DNA of 64,000 nt. Origin: Pseudoxanthomonas sp. GTDB taxonomy: Bacteria > Pseudomonadota > Gammaproteobacteria > Xanthomonadales > Xanthomonadaceae. The notes under the pieces are model-generated. The model was not told where the DNA came from. It saw only the letters and a list, made by a program, of their open reading frames with translations, and did no database searches. Both the position numbers and the translations under genes were made by a program. The stretch lies in NCBI RefSeq assembly GCF_002863005.1, contig NZ_PKDG01000043.1:1-64000 (forward strand), written 5' to 3'. Shown piece by piece: positions 46,334 through 56,124 of this stretch. Each line of letters begins with the position of its first letter. Position 1 is the stretch's first letter.

Positions 46334-48702
46334 GCCGCCGTCTCCGTGGAGGTGCGCGCCAGTCGCAGCGCATTGAGGGTCACCGCCAGCGAGGATACCG
46401 CCATGCCGAGCGCGGCGATCCAGGGCGTCACCATACCGGCCGCCGCCAACGGCACGGCGAGCAGGTTGTATCCGGCGGACCAGGCCAGGTTCTGCTTCAC
46501 CAGGCGCCGCGACAGGCGCGCGATGCGCACGGCGTCGGCAATGCGCAGCAGCGACGGACCGGTGGCGACCAGGTCCGCGGCCTGCTGCGCCAGCGGTGCG
46601 CCTTCGCCCATCGCGATCGACACGTCGGCCCCGGCGAGCACGGGCGCATCGTTCAGGCCGTCGCCGACCATCGCGACGATGCGGCCCTCCGCCTGCAGCT
46701 GCCGCACGCGTGCCAGCTTGTCTTCCGGCGACTGGCGCGACTGCACGGCATCGATGCCGAGCGTGCGCGCGAGCCGCTGCACCGCAGCGTCGCCGTCGCC
46801 GCTGGCGAGGTGGATGCGCATGCCCTGCGCACGCAGGACCGCGATGGCGGTGGCCGCATCGTCGCGGGGCGTCTCGTCGAGGGTGAAACGGGCCACGCCG
46901 TGCTGGCCGTCGCCCAGCCACAGCGCACCGTCGTCGTTGCGCGCCGCGGCCCAGTCGGCGCGCCCGACGCGCCACCGGCGTCCCTCGACATCGCCCTCCA
47001 CGCCCAGGCCGGCGTACGTCACGACGGACGCGGCCAGGTGGCGCACGTCGATGTCGGCGAAGGCGCTGGCGATCGGATGTCCGCTGTCCTTCTCCAGCGC
47101 CGCAACGACGCGCATGGCCGACGCAGCGTCCAGGTCGGTGTAGGCCTGCACGTCGACGCGCGCCGGGCGTCCGTCGCTGAGCGTGCCGGTCTTGTCGAAC
47201 ACCATGTCGGTGGCGCGCGCCAGCGTATCCAGCGCGTCGGGCCGCGTCGCCAGCACGCCGCAGCGCGCCAGTGCGCCATGCGCGGCCGCGAGCACCGCCG
47301 GCACCGACAGCGACAACGCGCACGGGCAGCTGATCACCAGCAGCGCCAGCGTCACTTCGAAGGCGCGTTCGGGCTGATACAGGCGCCAGCCGAAGTAGAC
47401 CAGGACCGCCAGCGCCAGCAGGCCGATGACGAAGTGGCGGCCGATGCGATCCGCGAGCCGGGCCAGCGGCGGCCGATGTCCCTGCGCGCGATCCACCAAC
47501 GCCGCCAGTTGCGACAGGCGCGTCGCAGTGCCCGTGGCGGTGACACGCAGGCGCGCGGGTCGCTCGCGGCAGGTGGTGCCGGCGTAGACGGTCTCGCCGG
47601 CCTGACGGCGCACGGGGCGGGATTCGCCGGTCAACAGCGCCTCCTCGAAATCGGCTGCGCCGTCGAGCAACGTGCCGTCGGCAGGCACGCCTTCGCCGGC
47701 CGACACGCAGACCACGTCGGCCACCCGCAGCGCCGATGGCGGCACCGATTCCCGCGTGCCGTCCCCACGCTCGCGGATCGCGAACACCGGTTGCGCCCGC
47801 GCCAGCGCATCGACCTGCGCGGTGGCCACGTTGCGCGCGCGTTGTTCCAGCATGCGTGCGGCCAGCAGCAGGAACACGAACATCACCGCTGCGTCGTACC
47901 AGACATGGGTGCCGCCGCGGATCGTCTCCACCAGGCTGGCGAAGTAGGCCAGCAGGGTGGAACCGGCAATCAGCGTATCCATGCCGACGTGGCGCGCGCG
48001 CCATTCGCGCGCCATCCCGGCGAGGAACGGCCAGCCGCTGTAGAACACCACCGGCGTGCTGACCAGGAACGTCAGCCAGCGGAACAGGTCGCGCGTGGGC
48101 AGCGGCATGGTCGCGTTGACGTCCAGGTACAACGCTTCGGCCAGCATCATCGCCTGCAGCGAACCGAGGCCGGCCACGCCGAGCCGCAGCAGCCAGCGCC
48201 GGCGTTCGGACAGGCGCGCCTGTTCGCGCGCGTCGCCGGTGGCCAGGTAGGGCCGGTAGCCGAGCATCGCCAACCGGTGCAGCAGCGCGGAGAGCTTGGT
48301 GCGCGCCGGATCCCAGGTGATGCGGATGCGGCCGGTGACTGCGTTGGCGGTGGTGTCCAGCACGCCGGCCTCGCGGGCGAGTGCGCGATCGATCAGCCAG
48401 GCGCAGGCGGCGCAGCGCATGCCGTCGGTGAGCAGCACGATCTCGCGGCCACCTTCGACGGCGCGGCTGTGTTCGTCCAGCAACTCGCTGCGGTCCCAGC
48501 TCTCCAGGTCCAGCCGGTCGGCCTGCACGCGGTTGGCGTTCGCGCTGCGCAGGCGATAGTAGCTGCCGAGATCCGCGTCCTGGATCCAGGCCGCTGCGGC
48601 GGCGCATCCGCCGCAGCAGAAGGCGTGGTCGCCCGCCTTGACCGGATGCCCGCTGGCGACCGGTTCGCCGCAGTGATGGCAGGACACCACGGGCGCGTCC
48701 AT
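46330..48702 (-). CDS. ccoI: copper-translocating P-type ATPase CcoI (FixI)
   Basis: 790 residues. Supplies copper for cbb3 oxidase assembly. The N-terminal cysteine-rich part (SCHHCGEPV, FCCGGCAAAA) and a heavy-metal-associated motif GMRCAACAWLID precede the membrane domain with CPC motif ISCPCALSLSVPAVLAAA. Other signatures are the TGES actuator loop LLTGESRPV, the phosphorylation site DKTGT, and MVGDGLNDAPVLAGADV. It overlaps ccoS by ATGA and starts nine bases after ccoH ends. The ATG at 48702 gives the typical N-terminus. Confidence 0.94.
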   Translation of the reverse strand: MDAPVVSCHHCGEPVASGHPVKAGDHAFCCGGCAAAAAWIQDADLGSYYRLRSANANRVQADRLDLESWDRSELLDEHSRAVEGGREIVLLTDGMRCAACAWLIDRALAREAGVLDTTANAVTGRIRITWDPARTKLSALLHRLAMLGYRPYLATGDAREQARLSERRRWLLRLGVAGLGSLQAMMLAEALYLDVNATMPLPTRDLFRWLTFLVSTPVVFYSGWPFLAGMAREWRARHVGMDTLIAGSTLLAYFASLVETIRGGTHVWYDAAVMFVFLLLAARMLEQRARNVATAQVDALARAQPVFAIRERGDGTRESVPPSALRVADVVCVSAGEGVPADGTLLDGAADFEEALLTGESRPVRRQAGETVYAGTTCRERPARLRVTATGTATRLSQLAALVDRAQGHRPPLARLADRIGRHFVIGLLALAVLVYFGWRLYQPERAFEVTLALLVISCPCALSLSVPAVLAAAHGALARCGVLATRPDALDTLARATDMVFDKTGTLSDGRPARVDVQAYTDLDAASAMRVVAALEKDSGHPIASAFADIDVRHLAASVVTYAGLGVEGDVEGRRWRVGRADWAAARNDDGALWLGDGQHGVARFTLDETPRDDAATAIAVLRAQGMRIHLASGDGDAAVQRLARTLGIDAVQSRQSPEDKLARVRQLQAEGRIVAMVGDGLNDAPVLAGADVSIAMGEGAPLAQQAADLVATGPSLLRIADAVRIARLSRRLVKQNLAWSAGYNLLAVPLAAAGMVTPWIAALGMAVSSLAVTLNALRLARTSTETAA

Positions 48703-48710
48703 GGCAGGGC

Positions 48711-49226
48711 TCAGCCGCCTCCGAGCGACGGTGCGAGCCTCGCGGCCTGCATGTCCTTCTGCAGGCGGCCGCGGATGCGCCAGTGGGAGTTCTCGGGCGC
48801 GAGCTGCAGGTTCCAGTCGTGCCGCGTGTCGATCTGCGCCGGCGCCGTCCATCCGCGGGTCGTGCGCGCCAGCGGTAGGCGCAGGTCCTGCGCAGCGTCG
48901 GTGGGATGCGTCAGCACCAGCACGAGCGAGGCCTCGCGTGCGAAGTCGCCGGTCACCGCGGTCAGCGCCACGTGGTCCGGGCGGATCTGCACCAGAGCGC
49001 TCAGCTTGCGCTGCCGCGCGCGTTCGTCGGGCCCCAGGTCGGTGGTCTGGATCTGCGACACGCGCTGCACGTCGTCGATGACGGGATCGGCCCCGCCCGC
49101 GCGCACGGCGGTGATCACCAGCCAGATGCCGGCGACGACCGAGGCGAGCGGCAGGCCCCAAACCAGCCACACCATCGGTTCTTTCCAGAACGGGCGCGAA
49201 GCGGGGGCGTCGGGTTTCGTGGTCAT
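48711..49226 (-). CDS. ccoH: cbb3 oxidase assembly protein CcoH (FixH)
   Basis: 171 residues with one N-terminal helix (MVWLVWGLPLASVVAGIWLVI) and a periplasmic FixH domain (LVLVLTHPTDAAQDLRLPL, WNLQLAPENSHWRIRGRL). It stays with the mature oxidase and assists CcoI-linked copper delivery. It overlaps the ccoG stop by ATGA. The position between ccoG and ccoI is the standard order. Confidence 0.88.
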   Translation of the reverse strand: MTTKPDAPASRPFWKEPMVWLVWGLPLASVVAGIWLVITAVRAGGADPVIDDVQRVSQIQTTDLGPDERARQRKLSALVQIRPDHVALTAVTGDFAREASLVLVLTHPTDAAQDLRLPLARTTRGWTAPAQIDTRHDWNLQLAPENSHWRIRGRLQKDMQAARLAPSLGGG

Positions 49227-50842
49227 TGGATCGGTCCGAAGTAGCTGCTGTCCACGGTCTTCTCGGTGCCGGCATCGACGTCGCGGACGGTGAACGTCAC
49301 GGCATGGCGGCCGCGCAGGCTGGCGGGAGCGGTGGCGGCGACGGGCAGCGACAGGACCTCCTCGGGCTCGGCACGCACCGCCAGCTCGCCGCCGCGCAGG
49401 CGGATGCCGGGCGAGGCCGACGACAGCATGACGACATAGCGATGCGATTGCTGGTCCTTGTTGACCAGTTTGAGGGTGTAGCTGTTCTCGACCTGGCCGC
49501 CGGCCACTTCGCGGTACAGCGCGTTGCGGTCGCGCAGGACTTCCGCGATGAGCACGTCGCGGTGGAACACGCCCCAGCCCCAGGCCATCACCAGCGCCAG
49601 CAGCAGCGCGCCGTACGCGAGGATCCGCGGCCGCAGCACCCTGGAGGGCTTGCCGTCGATGGCGTTCTGGGTGGTGTAGCGGATCAACCCTTTCGGATAG
49701 CCCATCTTGTCCATCACGTCGTCGCAGGCATCGATGCACGCACCGCAGGCGATGCACTCGTACTGCAGGCCGTTGCGGATGTCGATGCCGGTGGGGCACA
49801 CCTGCACGCAGATCGTGCAGTCGATGCAGTCGCCCAGCTGCTCGGAAACGAATTTCGGCAGCGGCTCGATCACCGCGCCCGCGCCGGCGAAGGTGATGGT
49901 GCCGTGCGCGCCGAGGCGCTGGTCGGCCGCGCTGGGATGCGCGTTGGCGCGCACCACGTAGTCGTAGGCGGTGACCTGGTCCAGCAGCCCGCGCGCGCGT
50001 TCCAGCACGCTGCCCAGGCCCCGCTTGCGCGGACCGCGCGGCTCGCCGCGCATCGGGTCGTAGGCGATGATCAGGGTGTTGCGGTCGAACATCGCGCTCT
50101 GGAAGCGCGCGTACGGGCACATGTATTTGCAGACCTGCTCGCGCAGGAAGCCGGCGAACCCCCACGTGGCCAGCGCGTAGAAGAAGACCCAGAAGGTTTC
50201 CCAGCCTCCCCACGCGAACGGCCACAGGCGCGCGCCGAGATCGAGGATGGGCGTGAAGAAGCCGACGAAGGTGAAGCCCGTCCACAGCGCGAACACCGCC
50301 CACAGCACGTGCTTGCCGCCCTTGCGCAGCAGCTTGTTGGCGCTCCACGGCGCCGCATCCAGCTTGATGCGCGCGCTGCGGTCGCCTTCGGTCCAGCGCT
50401 CCATCCACAGGAACACTTCCGTCCACACCGTCTGCGGGCAGGCGTAGCCGCACCACAGCCGTCCCGCCAGCGCAGTGAAGAAGAACAGCGCCATCGCTGC
50501 GATCATCAGCAGCATGGCCAGGAACAGGAAGTCCTGCGGCCAGAACACCAGCCCGAACACGTAGAACTTGCGGGCGGGCAGGTCGAACAGCACGGCCTGG
50601 CGGTCGTCCCACGTGAGCCAAGGGAACACGTAGTACATGCCCAGCAGCCACCACACGGCCGCCACGCGCAGGCGGTTGAGCCGGCCGGCCACGTCGCGCG
50701 GATACACCTTGCGTTCGCTGACGTAGAACGAATTGCCCTGCGCATCCACCACATCCAGCGGGATGCGGCGCTTGCTGTCGGGGGCAGGGGAAGGGGGCGA
50801 GGCGGGCGTGGACATGGCGGTGTCTGTCTTGGCTGGCGTCAT
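49223..50842 (-). CDS. ccoG: cbb3 accessory Fe-S protein CcoG (RdxA/FixG)
   Basis: 539 residues with about five helices and a cytoplasmic two-cluster ferredoxin domain: CIDCTICVQVCPTG and CIACGACIDACDDVM. An IgG-like domain forms the C-terminus. CcoG is a membrane cupric reductase supplying Cu(I) for cbb3 assembly. KRRIPLDVVDAQGNSFYVSERKV in the N-terminal tail fits the family. The ATG at 50842 is listed; an ATG at 50815 is equally possible because neither has a ribosome site. Between it and ccoP lies a small unknown membrane gene. Confidence 0.92.
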   Translation of the reverse strand: MTPAKTDTAMSTPASPPSPAPDSKRRIPLDVVDAQGNSFYVSERKVYPRDVAGRLNRLRVAAVWWLLGMYYVFPWLTWDDRQAVLFDLPARKFYVFGLVFWPQDFLFLAMLLMIAAMALFFFTALAGRLWCGYACPQTVWTEVFLWMERWTEGDRSARIKLDAAPWSANKLLRKGGKHVLWAVFALWTGFTFVGFFTPILDLGARLWPFAWGGWETFWVFFYALATWGFAGFLREQVCKYMCPYARFQSAMFDRNTLIIAYDPMRGEPRGPRKRGLGSVLERARGLLDQVTAYDYVVRANAHPSAADQRLGAHGTITFAGAGAVIEPLPKFVSEQLGDCIDCTICVQVCPTGIDIRNGLQYECIACGACIDACDDVMDKMGYPKGLIRYTTQNAIDGKPSRVLRPRILAYGALLLALVMAWGWGVFHRDVLIAEVLRDRNALYREVAGGQVENSYTLKLVNKDQQSHRYVVMLSSASPGIRLRGGELAVRAEPEEVLSLPVAATAPASLRGRHAVTFTVRDVDAGTEKTVDSSYFGPIQ

Positions 50843-50897
50843 GCTCGCGCCGCGCGCGCGTGCGAGGGAGCGACGGTTTGTCGCAGGCGGCGCGCGC

Positions 50898-51194
50898 TCA
50901 GTCCGGCGGCAGCGCGCGGTTGAACCGGCTGGCCGGGCGCAGGAGGATCCAGGTGAACAGGCTGCTGGCGGCGGTGGCCAGCCAGAACATGAAGAAACCC
51001 AGCGTGTAGCCGAGTTCGCGGCTGATCGCCAGGTCGGGGAAGGTCATGTCGCGCAGCGTCAGCGGGTCGACGAAGGCGAAGAACACCATCGTCGCCACGC
51101 CGGCGGCGAAGAAGCTGGGCCAGAGCACCGCCCCGACGCGCTGCGCGAGCGGCCGGGGCGGATGGTCGAAGCGGGGCTCGGTGAAGTCGGTCAT
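50898..51194 (-). CDS. small membrane protein between ccoP and ccoG
   Basis: 98 residues with two predicted helices (SFFAAGVATMVFFAFVDP and LGYTLGFFMFWLATAASSLF) and polar ends; the loop holds FVDPLTLRDMTFPDLAISREL. I know no family name. It overlaps the ccoP stop (ATGA), so it is translated with the oxidase subunits and is likely a cbb3-associated protein. Related small two-helix genes occur at this position in other gamma-proteobacteria as far as I recall, but its role is unknown. It could be an assembly factor or accessory subunit. Confidence 0.75.
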   Translation of the reverse strand: MTDFTEPRFDHPPRPLAQRVGAVLWPSFFAAGVATMVFFAFVDPLTLRDMTFPDLAISRELGYTLGFFMFWLATAASSLFTWILLRPASRFNRALPPD

Positions 51195-52126
51195 CGCGCG
51201 CCGGCAGTCGCTTGCCCCTCCCTGTGCGAAAGCGACCAGACATACGAGGCCACGAGCCGTGCCCGTGTCTCGCCCAGCAGTTCGCGATGCGCGGGCATCA
51301 CGCCATGGCGTCCGCGGGTGATGGTGGTGCGCATGCTGTCCCGGCTGTTGCCATACAGCCAGTAGTCGTCGGTCAGGTCGGGCGCGCCGAGTTCCTGGTT
51401 GCCCTTGCCGTCGACGCCGTGGCAGGCCACGCACAGGCCGTCGTACAGCGGCTTGCCCTGCGCGGCCATGTAGTTGTTCTTCATGCCGTCCTGCGGATCG
51501 CCGAGCACGTTGACGTAGGCGATGACGTAATCGACGGCGTTCGGGCCGCCCATGCTGGTCAGCGCGGTTCCCCATTCCGGCATCACGCCCTCGCGGCCGT
51601 CCAGCACCGTCTGCAGCACGAGGTCCGGCGTGCCGCCCCAATGCCAGATGCCGTCGGTCAGGTTGGGATAACCGACCGCGCCCTGGGCGGTCGAGCCGTG
51701 GCAGGTGGCGCAGGTGTTGTTGAAGATGGAGCGGCCCAACGCCAGCGCCTTCGGGTCCTTGGCCAGCTGATCGATGGACTGGCCGGCAAAGGGGGCGAAC
51801 GTGGCGTCCAGCTTCTTGTCCTGCACCGCCTTCGCGTCGTCGTGCTCGCCGGCGGACGACCACTTGGCATAACCGGGAATGACGCCCAGCCCGCCGTACC
51901 ACGCGATGTACGCGATGCTGAAGACGATGGTGATGTAGAACAGGTTGATCCACCACCGCGGCAGCGGCTTGTTGTACTCGGTGAGGTCGCCGTCCCACAC
52001 GTGCGAGGTGTCTTCGGGTGCGGGGTCGCCGGGACGACGGCGTCCGGTCCACCACAGCAGCCACACGCAGCCCAGGATGTTCAGCACGACCAGCGCGACG
52101 ATGAACCAGATCCAGCCTGCGCTCAT
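51191..52126 (-). CDS. ccoP: cbb3 cytochrome oxidase subunit III (diheme c)
   Basis: 311 residues. Passes electrons from cytochrome c to CcoN. Two N-terminal helices (MSAGWIWFIVALVVLNILGC, WWINLFYITIVFSIAYIAWY) precede two cytochrome c domains with heme sites CATCH (139-143) and CVACH (232-236), each with a distal methionine region (VMPEWG, VMPAHRE). The start overlaps ccoQ by ATGA and the end overlaps the small unknown gene. The ATG at 52126 is confirmed by that overlap. Confidence 0.95.
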   Translation of the reverse strand: MSAGWIWFIVALVVLNILGCVWLLWWTGRRRPGDPAPEDTSHVWDGDLTEYNKPLPRWWINLFYITIVFSIAYIAWYGGLGVIPGYAKWSSAGEHDDAKAVQDKKLDATFAPFAGQSIDQLAKDPKALALGRSIFNNTCATCHGSTAQGAVGYPNLTDGIWHWGGTPDLVLQTVLDGREGVMPEWGTALTSMGGPNAVDYVIAYVNVLGDPQDGMKNNYMAAQGKPLYDGLCVACHGVDGKGNQELGAPDLTDDYWLYGNSRDSMRTTITRGRHGVMPAHRELLGETRARLVASYVWSLSHREGQATAGAR

Positions 52127-52263
52127 GGGTTGTTCTCCCCTTCCTCACCCAGCGGCATGCGTGCCGCATCCTCGAAATCCGCCTTGCGGCGCGGACTCCA
52201 CGCCCACACCCAGCCGGCGATGAACAGCACGATTAGTGCCCCTGTCACGATCCCCGAAACCAT
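52123..52263 (-). CDS. ccoQ: cbb3 oxidase subunit CcoQ
   Basis: A 46-residue one-helix protein (MVSGIVTGALIVLFIAGWVW, then AWSPRRKADFEDAARMPL). The size, the helix and the charged WSPRRKADF tail are typical of CcoQ/FixQ. It starts three bases after ccoO ends and overlaps ccoP by ATGA. It is easily missed because of its length. Confidence 0.9.
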   Translation of the reverse strand: MVSGIVTGALIVLFIAGWVWAWSPRRKADFEDAARMPLGEEGENNP

Positions 52264-52266
52264 GGT

Positions 52267-52887
52267 TCAGCCTCCCCTCGGCGCGGCCTTGCCCAGCCCT
52301 TGCAGGTAGGCGACCACGGCGTCCAGTTCTGTGCGGCCTTCGACCTCGGAGGCGGCGTTGTTGATCTCGTCGTCCGTGTACGGGTCGCCGATGCGCTGCA
52401 GCGTCTTCATGCGCTGGGCCACCTCGGCGCCATCGACCTGGGCGTTTTCCAGCCAGGGGAAGGACGGCATGTTCGATTCCGGCACCACGTCGCGCGGGTT
52501 CAGCAGGTGCACGCGGTGCCAGTCGTCGGAGTAGCGGCCACCGACGCGGGCCAGGTCCGGTCCGGTGCGCTTGCTGCCCCACTGGAACGGCCGGTCGTAG
52601 ACCGATTCGCCGGCCAGCGAATAGTGGCCGTAGCGCTCGGATTCGAACCGCAGCGTGCGCACCATCTGCGAGTGGCAGTTGTAGCAGCCCTCGCGGATGT
52701 AGATGTCGCGGCCGGCCAGTTGCAGCGCCGGGTACGGCTTCACGCCTTCCAGCGGTTTGATCGCCTCGGCCTGGAACATCAGCGGGACGATCTCGGCCAG
52801 GCCGCCGAAGGACACCGCCACCGCGATCAGCACCGCCATCAGGCCGACGTTCTTCTCGATCTTCTCGTGCGAATTTCCGTTGCTCAT
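52267..52887 (-). CDS. ccoO: cbb3 cytochrome oxidase subunit II (monoheme c)
   Basis: 206 residues with one N-terminal helix ([21 protein letters not shown]) and a periplasmic heme-c domain with CYNCH at 68-72 ([15 protein letters not shown]). Further family segments are [21 protein letters not shown] and [14 protein letters not shown]. It lies 12 bases downstream of ccoN and three bases before ccoQ. Confidence 0.95.
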   Translation of the reverse strand: MSNGNSHEKIEKNVGLMAVLIAVAVSFGGLAEIVPLMFQAEAIKPLEGVKPYPALQLAGRDIYIREGCYNCHSQMVRTLRFESERYGHYSLAGESVYDRPFQWGSKRTGPDLARVGGRYSDDWHRVHLLNPRDVVPESNMPSFPWLENAQVDGAEVAQRMKTLQRIGDPYTDDEINNAASEVEGRTELDAVVAYLQGLGKAAPRGG

Positions 52888-52899
52888 GTCGTCGGCTCC

Positions 52900-54339
52900 T
52901 CAGGCGCGCGCTTGGCTGGCATCGGGCTGCAGGATCGGCTGCGGCGCGACGGACCTGGCTGCCTGGAAGGTCTTCCAGGTGTTCCAGGCCATCAGCAACA
53001 TCCCGCAAAAGACCAGCAGGCCACCGCCCAGGCGGACCAGGTAGTAGGGGTAGGTAGCGTTGAGCGCTTCGACGAAGCTGTAGGTCAGCGTGCCGTCGGC
53101 GTTGGTGGCGCGCCACATCAGGCCCTGCATGACGCCGGCGATCCACATCGAGGCGATGTAGAACACCACGCCCAGCGTGTGCAGCCAGAAGTGCGTGTCG
53201 ATGGCCTTGACGGAGAACATCTGCTCGCGGCCCAGCAGCTTCGGCAGCAATGCGTAGACCGAGCCGATGGTGATCATCGCCACCCAGCCCAGGGCGCCGG
53301 CATGCACGTGGCCGATCGTCCAGTCGGTGTAGTGGCTCAGCGAGTTGACCGTCTTGATCGACATCATGGGACCCTCGAAGGTCGACATCATGTAGAACGA
53401 CAGCGAGACGATCAGGAACTTCAGGATCGGGTCGGTGCGCAGCTTGTGCCACACGCCCGACAGCGTCATCACGCCGTTGATGGCGCCGCCCCAGCTGGGG
53501 GCCAGCAGGATCAGCGAGAACACCATGCCCAGGCTCTGCGCCCAGTCCGGCAGTGCGGTGTAGTGCAGGTGGTGCGGGCCGGCCCACATGTAGATGGCGA
53601 TCAGCGCCCAGAAGTGCACGATCGACAGGCGGTAGGAGTAGATCGGCCGGCCGGCCTGCTTCGGCACGAAGTAGTACATCATCCCGAGGAAGCCGGCGGT
53701 CAGGAAGAAGCCCACCGCGTTGTGGCCGTACCACCACTGCACCATCGCATCGACGGCGCCGCTGTAGACCGGGTAGGAGTGCAGCAGGCCGCTGGGCAGG
53801 GCCAGGCTGTTGACGATGTGCAGCAGCGCCACGGCGATGATGTAGGCGCCGAAGAACCAGTTCGCCACGTAGATGTGCTTGACCGCGCGCTTGGCGATGG
53901 TGCCGAAGAACAGCACCGCGTAGGACACCCAGACCACCGCGATCAGCACGTCGATCGGCCAGATCAGTTCGGCGTATTCCTTGCCCTGGGTCAGGCCCAG
54001 CGGCAGCGACACCGCCGCGGCGACGATGACCAGCTGCCAGCCCCAGAACACGAACGCCGCCAGCCTGTCGGAGATCAGCCGCACGTGGCTGGTCCGCTGC
54101 ACCACGTGCAGGCTGGTGGCGAACAGGGCGCAGCCGCCGAATGCGAAGATCACCGCGTTGGTATGCAGCGGACGCAATCTGCCGTAGCTCAGCCACGGCA
54201 GGTCGAAGTTCAGCGCCGGCCAGTACAGCTGGGCGGCGATCAGCACGCCCACCAGCATCCCCACGATGCCCCAGACCACGGTCATCACCGTGAACTGGCG
54301 CACCACCTTGTCGTTATATGTCCCCTGCACGCTTTGCAC
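52900..54339 (-). CDS. ccoN: cbb3 cytochrome oxidase catalytic subunit I
   Basis: 479 residues, 12 helices. Reduces O2 at the heme b3-CuB site with high affinity. Conserved histidines occur in [44 protein letters not shown] and [12 protein letters not shown]. The GTG at 54339 is chosen because AGGAGAGG lies at the right distance (54351-54344, minus). A longer frame starting at 54396 would begin inside the FNR box and is unlikely. It heads an operon running through cydC. Confidence 0.95.
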   Translation of the reverse strand: MQSVQGTYNDKVVRQFTVMTVVWGIVGMLVGVLIAAQLYWPALNFDLPWLSYGRLRPLHTNAVIFAFGGCALFATSLHVVQRTSHVRLISDRLAAFVFWGWQLVIVAAAVSLPLGLTQGKEYAELIWPIDVLIAVVWVSYAVLFFGTIAKRAVKHIYVANWFFGAYIIAVALLHIVNSLALPSGLLHSYPVYSGAVDAMVQWWYGHNAVGFFLTAGFLGMMYYFVPKQAGRPIYSYRLSIVHFWALIAIYMWAGPHHLHYTALPDWAQSLGMVFSLILLAPSWGGAINGVMTLSGVWHKLRTDPILKFLIVSLSFYMMSTFEGPMMSIKTVNSLSHYTDWTIGHVHAGALGWVAMITIGSVYALLPKLLGREQMFSVKAIDTHFWLHTLGVVFYIASMWIAGVMQGLMWRATNADGTLTYSFVEALNATYPYYLVRLGGGLLVFCGMLLMAWNTWKTFQAARSVAPQPILQPDASQARA

Positions 54340-54395
54340 GCGGCCTCTCCTGGTTTTCCACGACGGAATTCTCGGCCCGGCGTGCCGGGACCGCA

Positions 54396-54409
54396 TTGAT
54401 CCTGATCAA
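54396..54409. promoter_or_regulatory. FNR/ANR box upstream of ccoN
   Basis: TTGAT-CCTG-ATCAA is a perfect FNR-type palindrome between the divergent ccoN and cydA genes, about 63 bases from the ccoN start. On the minus strand GAGAAT (54373-54368) lies at the class II distance for a -10 box (32 bases from centre to centre); no similar -10 is seen on the cydA side. Confidence 0.8.
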
Positions 54410-54507
54410 GCCCCCCGTTTGTCCCCGGGGGAGGGCGACCGCAGGGAGGATAGGGGCGCGCGCGGGATGCGACACAAGGTCGCGCCCCTCGATCCGACGG
54501 ACGGGTC

Positions 54508-54513
54508 TAGAAT
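54508..54513 (+). promoter_or_regulatory. candidate -10 box for cydA
   Basis: TAGAAT lies 27 bases before the cydA start codon. No -35 is recognisable, so activation by a regulator would be needed. Confidence 0.3.
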
Positions 54514-54540
54514 CCCCTGCAAGGTCCCAGGAGCTCCCCC

Positions 54541-56112
54541 ATGCCCGACATGACCGTCGTCGAACTGTCCCGGCTGCAGTTCGCGCTCACCGCGATGTAC
54601 CACTTCCTGTTCGTCCCGCTGACGCTCGGGCTGTCCTTCATGATCGCGATCATGGAGAGCGTCTACGTCATGACCGGGCGCGACATCTGGCGGCGCATGA
54701 CCCTGTTCTGGGGCACGCTGTTCGGCATCAACTTCGCCATGGGCGTGGCCACCGGCATCGTGATGGAGTTCCAGTTCGGCATGAACTGGTCCTACTACAG
54801 CCACTACGTCGGCGACATCTTCGGCGCGCCGCTGGCCATCGAGGGCCTGATGGCGTTCTTCCTGGAAGCGACCTTCATCGGCCTGTTCTTCTTCGGCTGG
54901 GACAAGCTGAGCAAGGTGCAGCACCTGGTGGTGACGTGGCTGGTCGCGCTGGGGTCGAACTTCTCCGCGCTGTGGATCCTGGTGGCCAACGGCTGGATGC
55001 AGAACCCGGTCGGTGCGGTCTTCAACCCCGAGACCATGCGCATGGAGATCACCGATTTCATGGCGGTGATCTTCAACCCGGTGGCGCAGGCGAAGTTCGT
55101 CCACACGGTGTCGGCCGGCTATGTCACCGGCGCCATGTTCGTGATGGCGATCAGCGCGTTCTACCTGCTGCGCGGTCGCAACGCCGACTTCGCCAAGCGC
55201 TCGATGGCGGTCGCCGCCAGCTTCGGCCTGGCCTCGGCGCTGTCGGTCGTCGTGCTGGGCGACGAGAGCGGTTACGCCACCAGCGAGCACCAGAAGATGA
55301 AGCTCGCCGCCATCGAAGCGATGTGGGAGACCGAACCCGCGCCGGCCGGCTTCAATGCCTTCGCCATTCCCGACCAGAAGCACCAGACCAACCACTACGC
55401 CCTGCATATCCCCTACGTGATGGGGTTGATCGGCACGCGTTCGTTCAACACCGAGATGCCCGGCATCCTGGACCTGGTGGAGCGCGCGGAGGGTCGCATC
55501 CGCAATGGACTGATGGGCTACGAGGCGCTGCAGAAGCTGCGCGCCAACCGCAACGACGGCACCGCGCGTTACGTCTTCGAGGCGCACTGGCGCGACATCG
55601 GCCACGCGCTGCTGCTCAAGCGCTATCGCGAGGACATCGGCAACGCGACCGAGGAGGAGATAGCGAAGGCCGCGCACGACACGATTCCGCACGTGGCGCC
55701 GCTGTTCTGGAGTTTCCGCCTGATGGCCGGGCTGGGCTTCTACTTCATCGCGTTCTTCGCGGTCGCGTTCTACCTCGCCAGCCGGCAGCGGCTGGACCGT
55801 TACCGCTGGTTCCTCAAAGTGGCGTTCTGGAGTCTGCCGCTGCCGTGGCTGGCGATCGAGGCGGGGTGGCTGATCGCCGAGTACGGTCGCCAGCCGTGGA
55901 TCATCGACGGCGTACTGCCCACCTTCCTGGCGGCCTCGGGACTGAAGCTGCACCAGATCATCATCACGCTCAGCGGTTTCGTGCTGATCTACACGGTGCT
56001 GGCCGTCATCGAGGTGTGGCTGATGCGCAAGCTGATCCTCAAGGGCCCCGAGCACCTGTTGCTGCCCCGGCCCGATGCGGAAGGCGTGCCACAACCGGCC
56101 CCGGCGGGCTGA
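54541..56112 (+). CDS. cydA: cytochrome bd ubiquinol oxidase subunit I
   Basis: 523 residues, full length with a long quinol loop (about residues 245-395), so L-type like E. coli CydA. LSRLQFALTAMYHFLFVPLTLG carries the heme b595-ligand His; further motifs are MEFQFGMNWSYYSHYVGD, KFVHTVSAGYVTGA and GRQPWIIDGVLPT near the C-terminus. The ATG at 54541 has AGGAG eight bases upstream. It lies 132 bases from the FNR box and is divergent from the cbb3 operon. Followed by cydB after 12 bases. Confidence 0.95.
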   Translation: MPDMTVVELSRLQFALTAMYHFLFVPLTLGLSFMIAIMESVYVMTGRDIWRRMTLFWGTLFGINFAMGVATGIVMEFQFGMNWSYYSHYVGDIFGAPLAIEGLMAFFLEATFIGLFFFGWDKLSKVQHLVVTWLVALGSNFSALWILVANGWMQNPVGAVFNPETMRMEITDFMAVIFNPVAQAKFVHTVSAGYVTGAMFVMAISAFYLLRGRNADFAKRSMAVAASFGLASALSVVVLGDESGYATSEHQKMKLAAIEAMWETEPAPAGFNAFAIPDQKHQTNHYALHIPYVMGLIGTRSFNTEMPGILDLVERAEGRIRNGLMGYEALQKLRANRNDGTARYVFEAHWRDIGHALLLKRYREDIGNATEEEIAKAAHDTIPHVAPLFWSFRLMAGLGFYFIAFFAVAFYLASRQRLDRYRWFLKVAFWSLPLPWLAIEAGWLIAEYGRQPWIIDGVLPTFLAASGLKLHQIIITLSGFVLIYTVLAVIEVWLMRKLILKGPEHLLLPRPDAEGVPQPAPAG

Positions 56113-56124
56113 CGGGAGACCACC

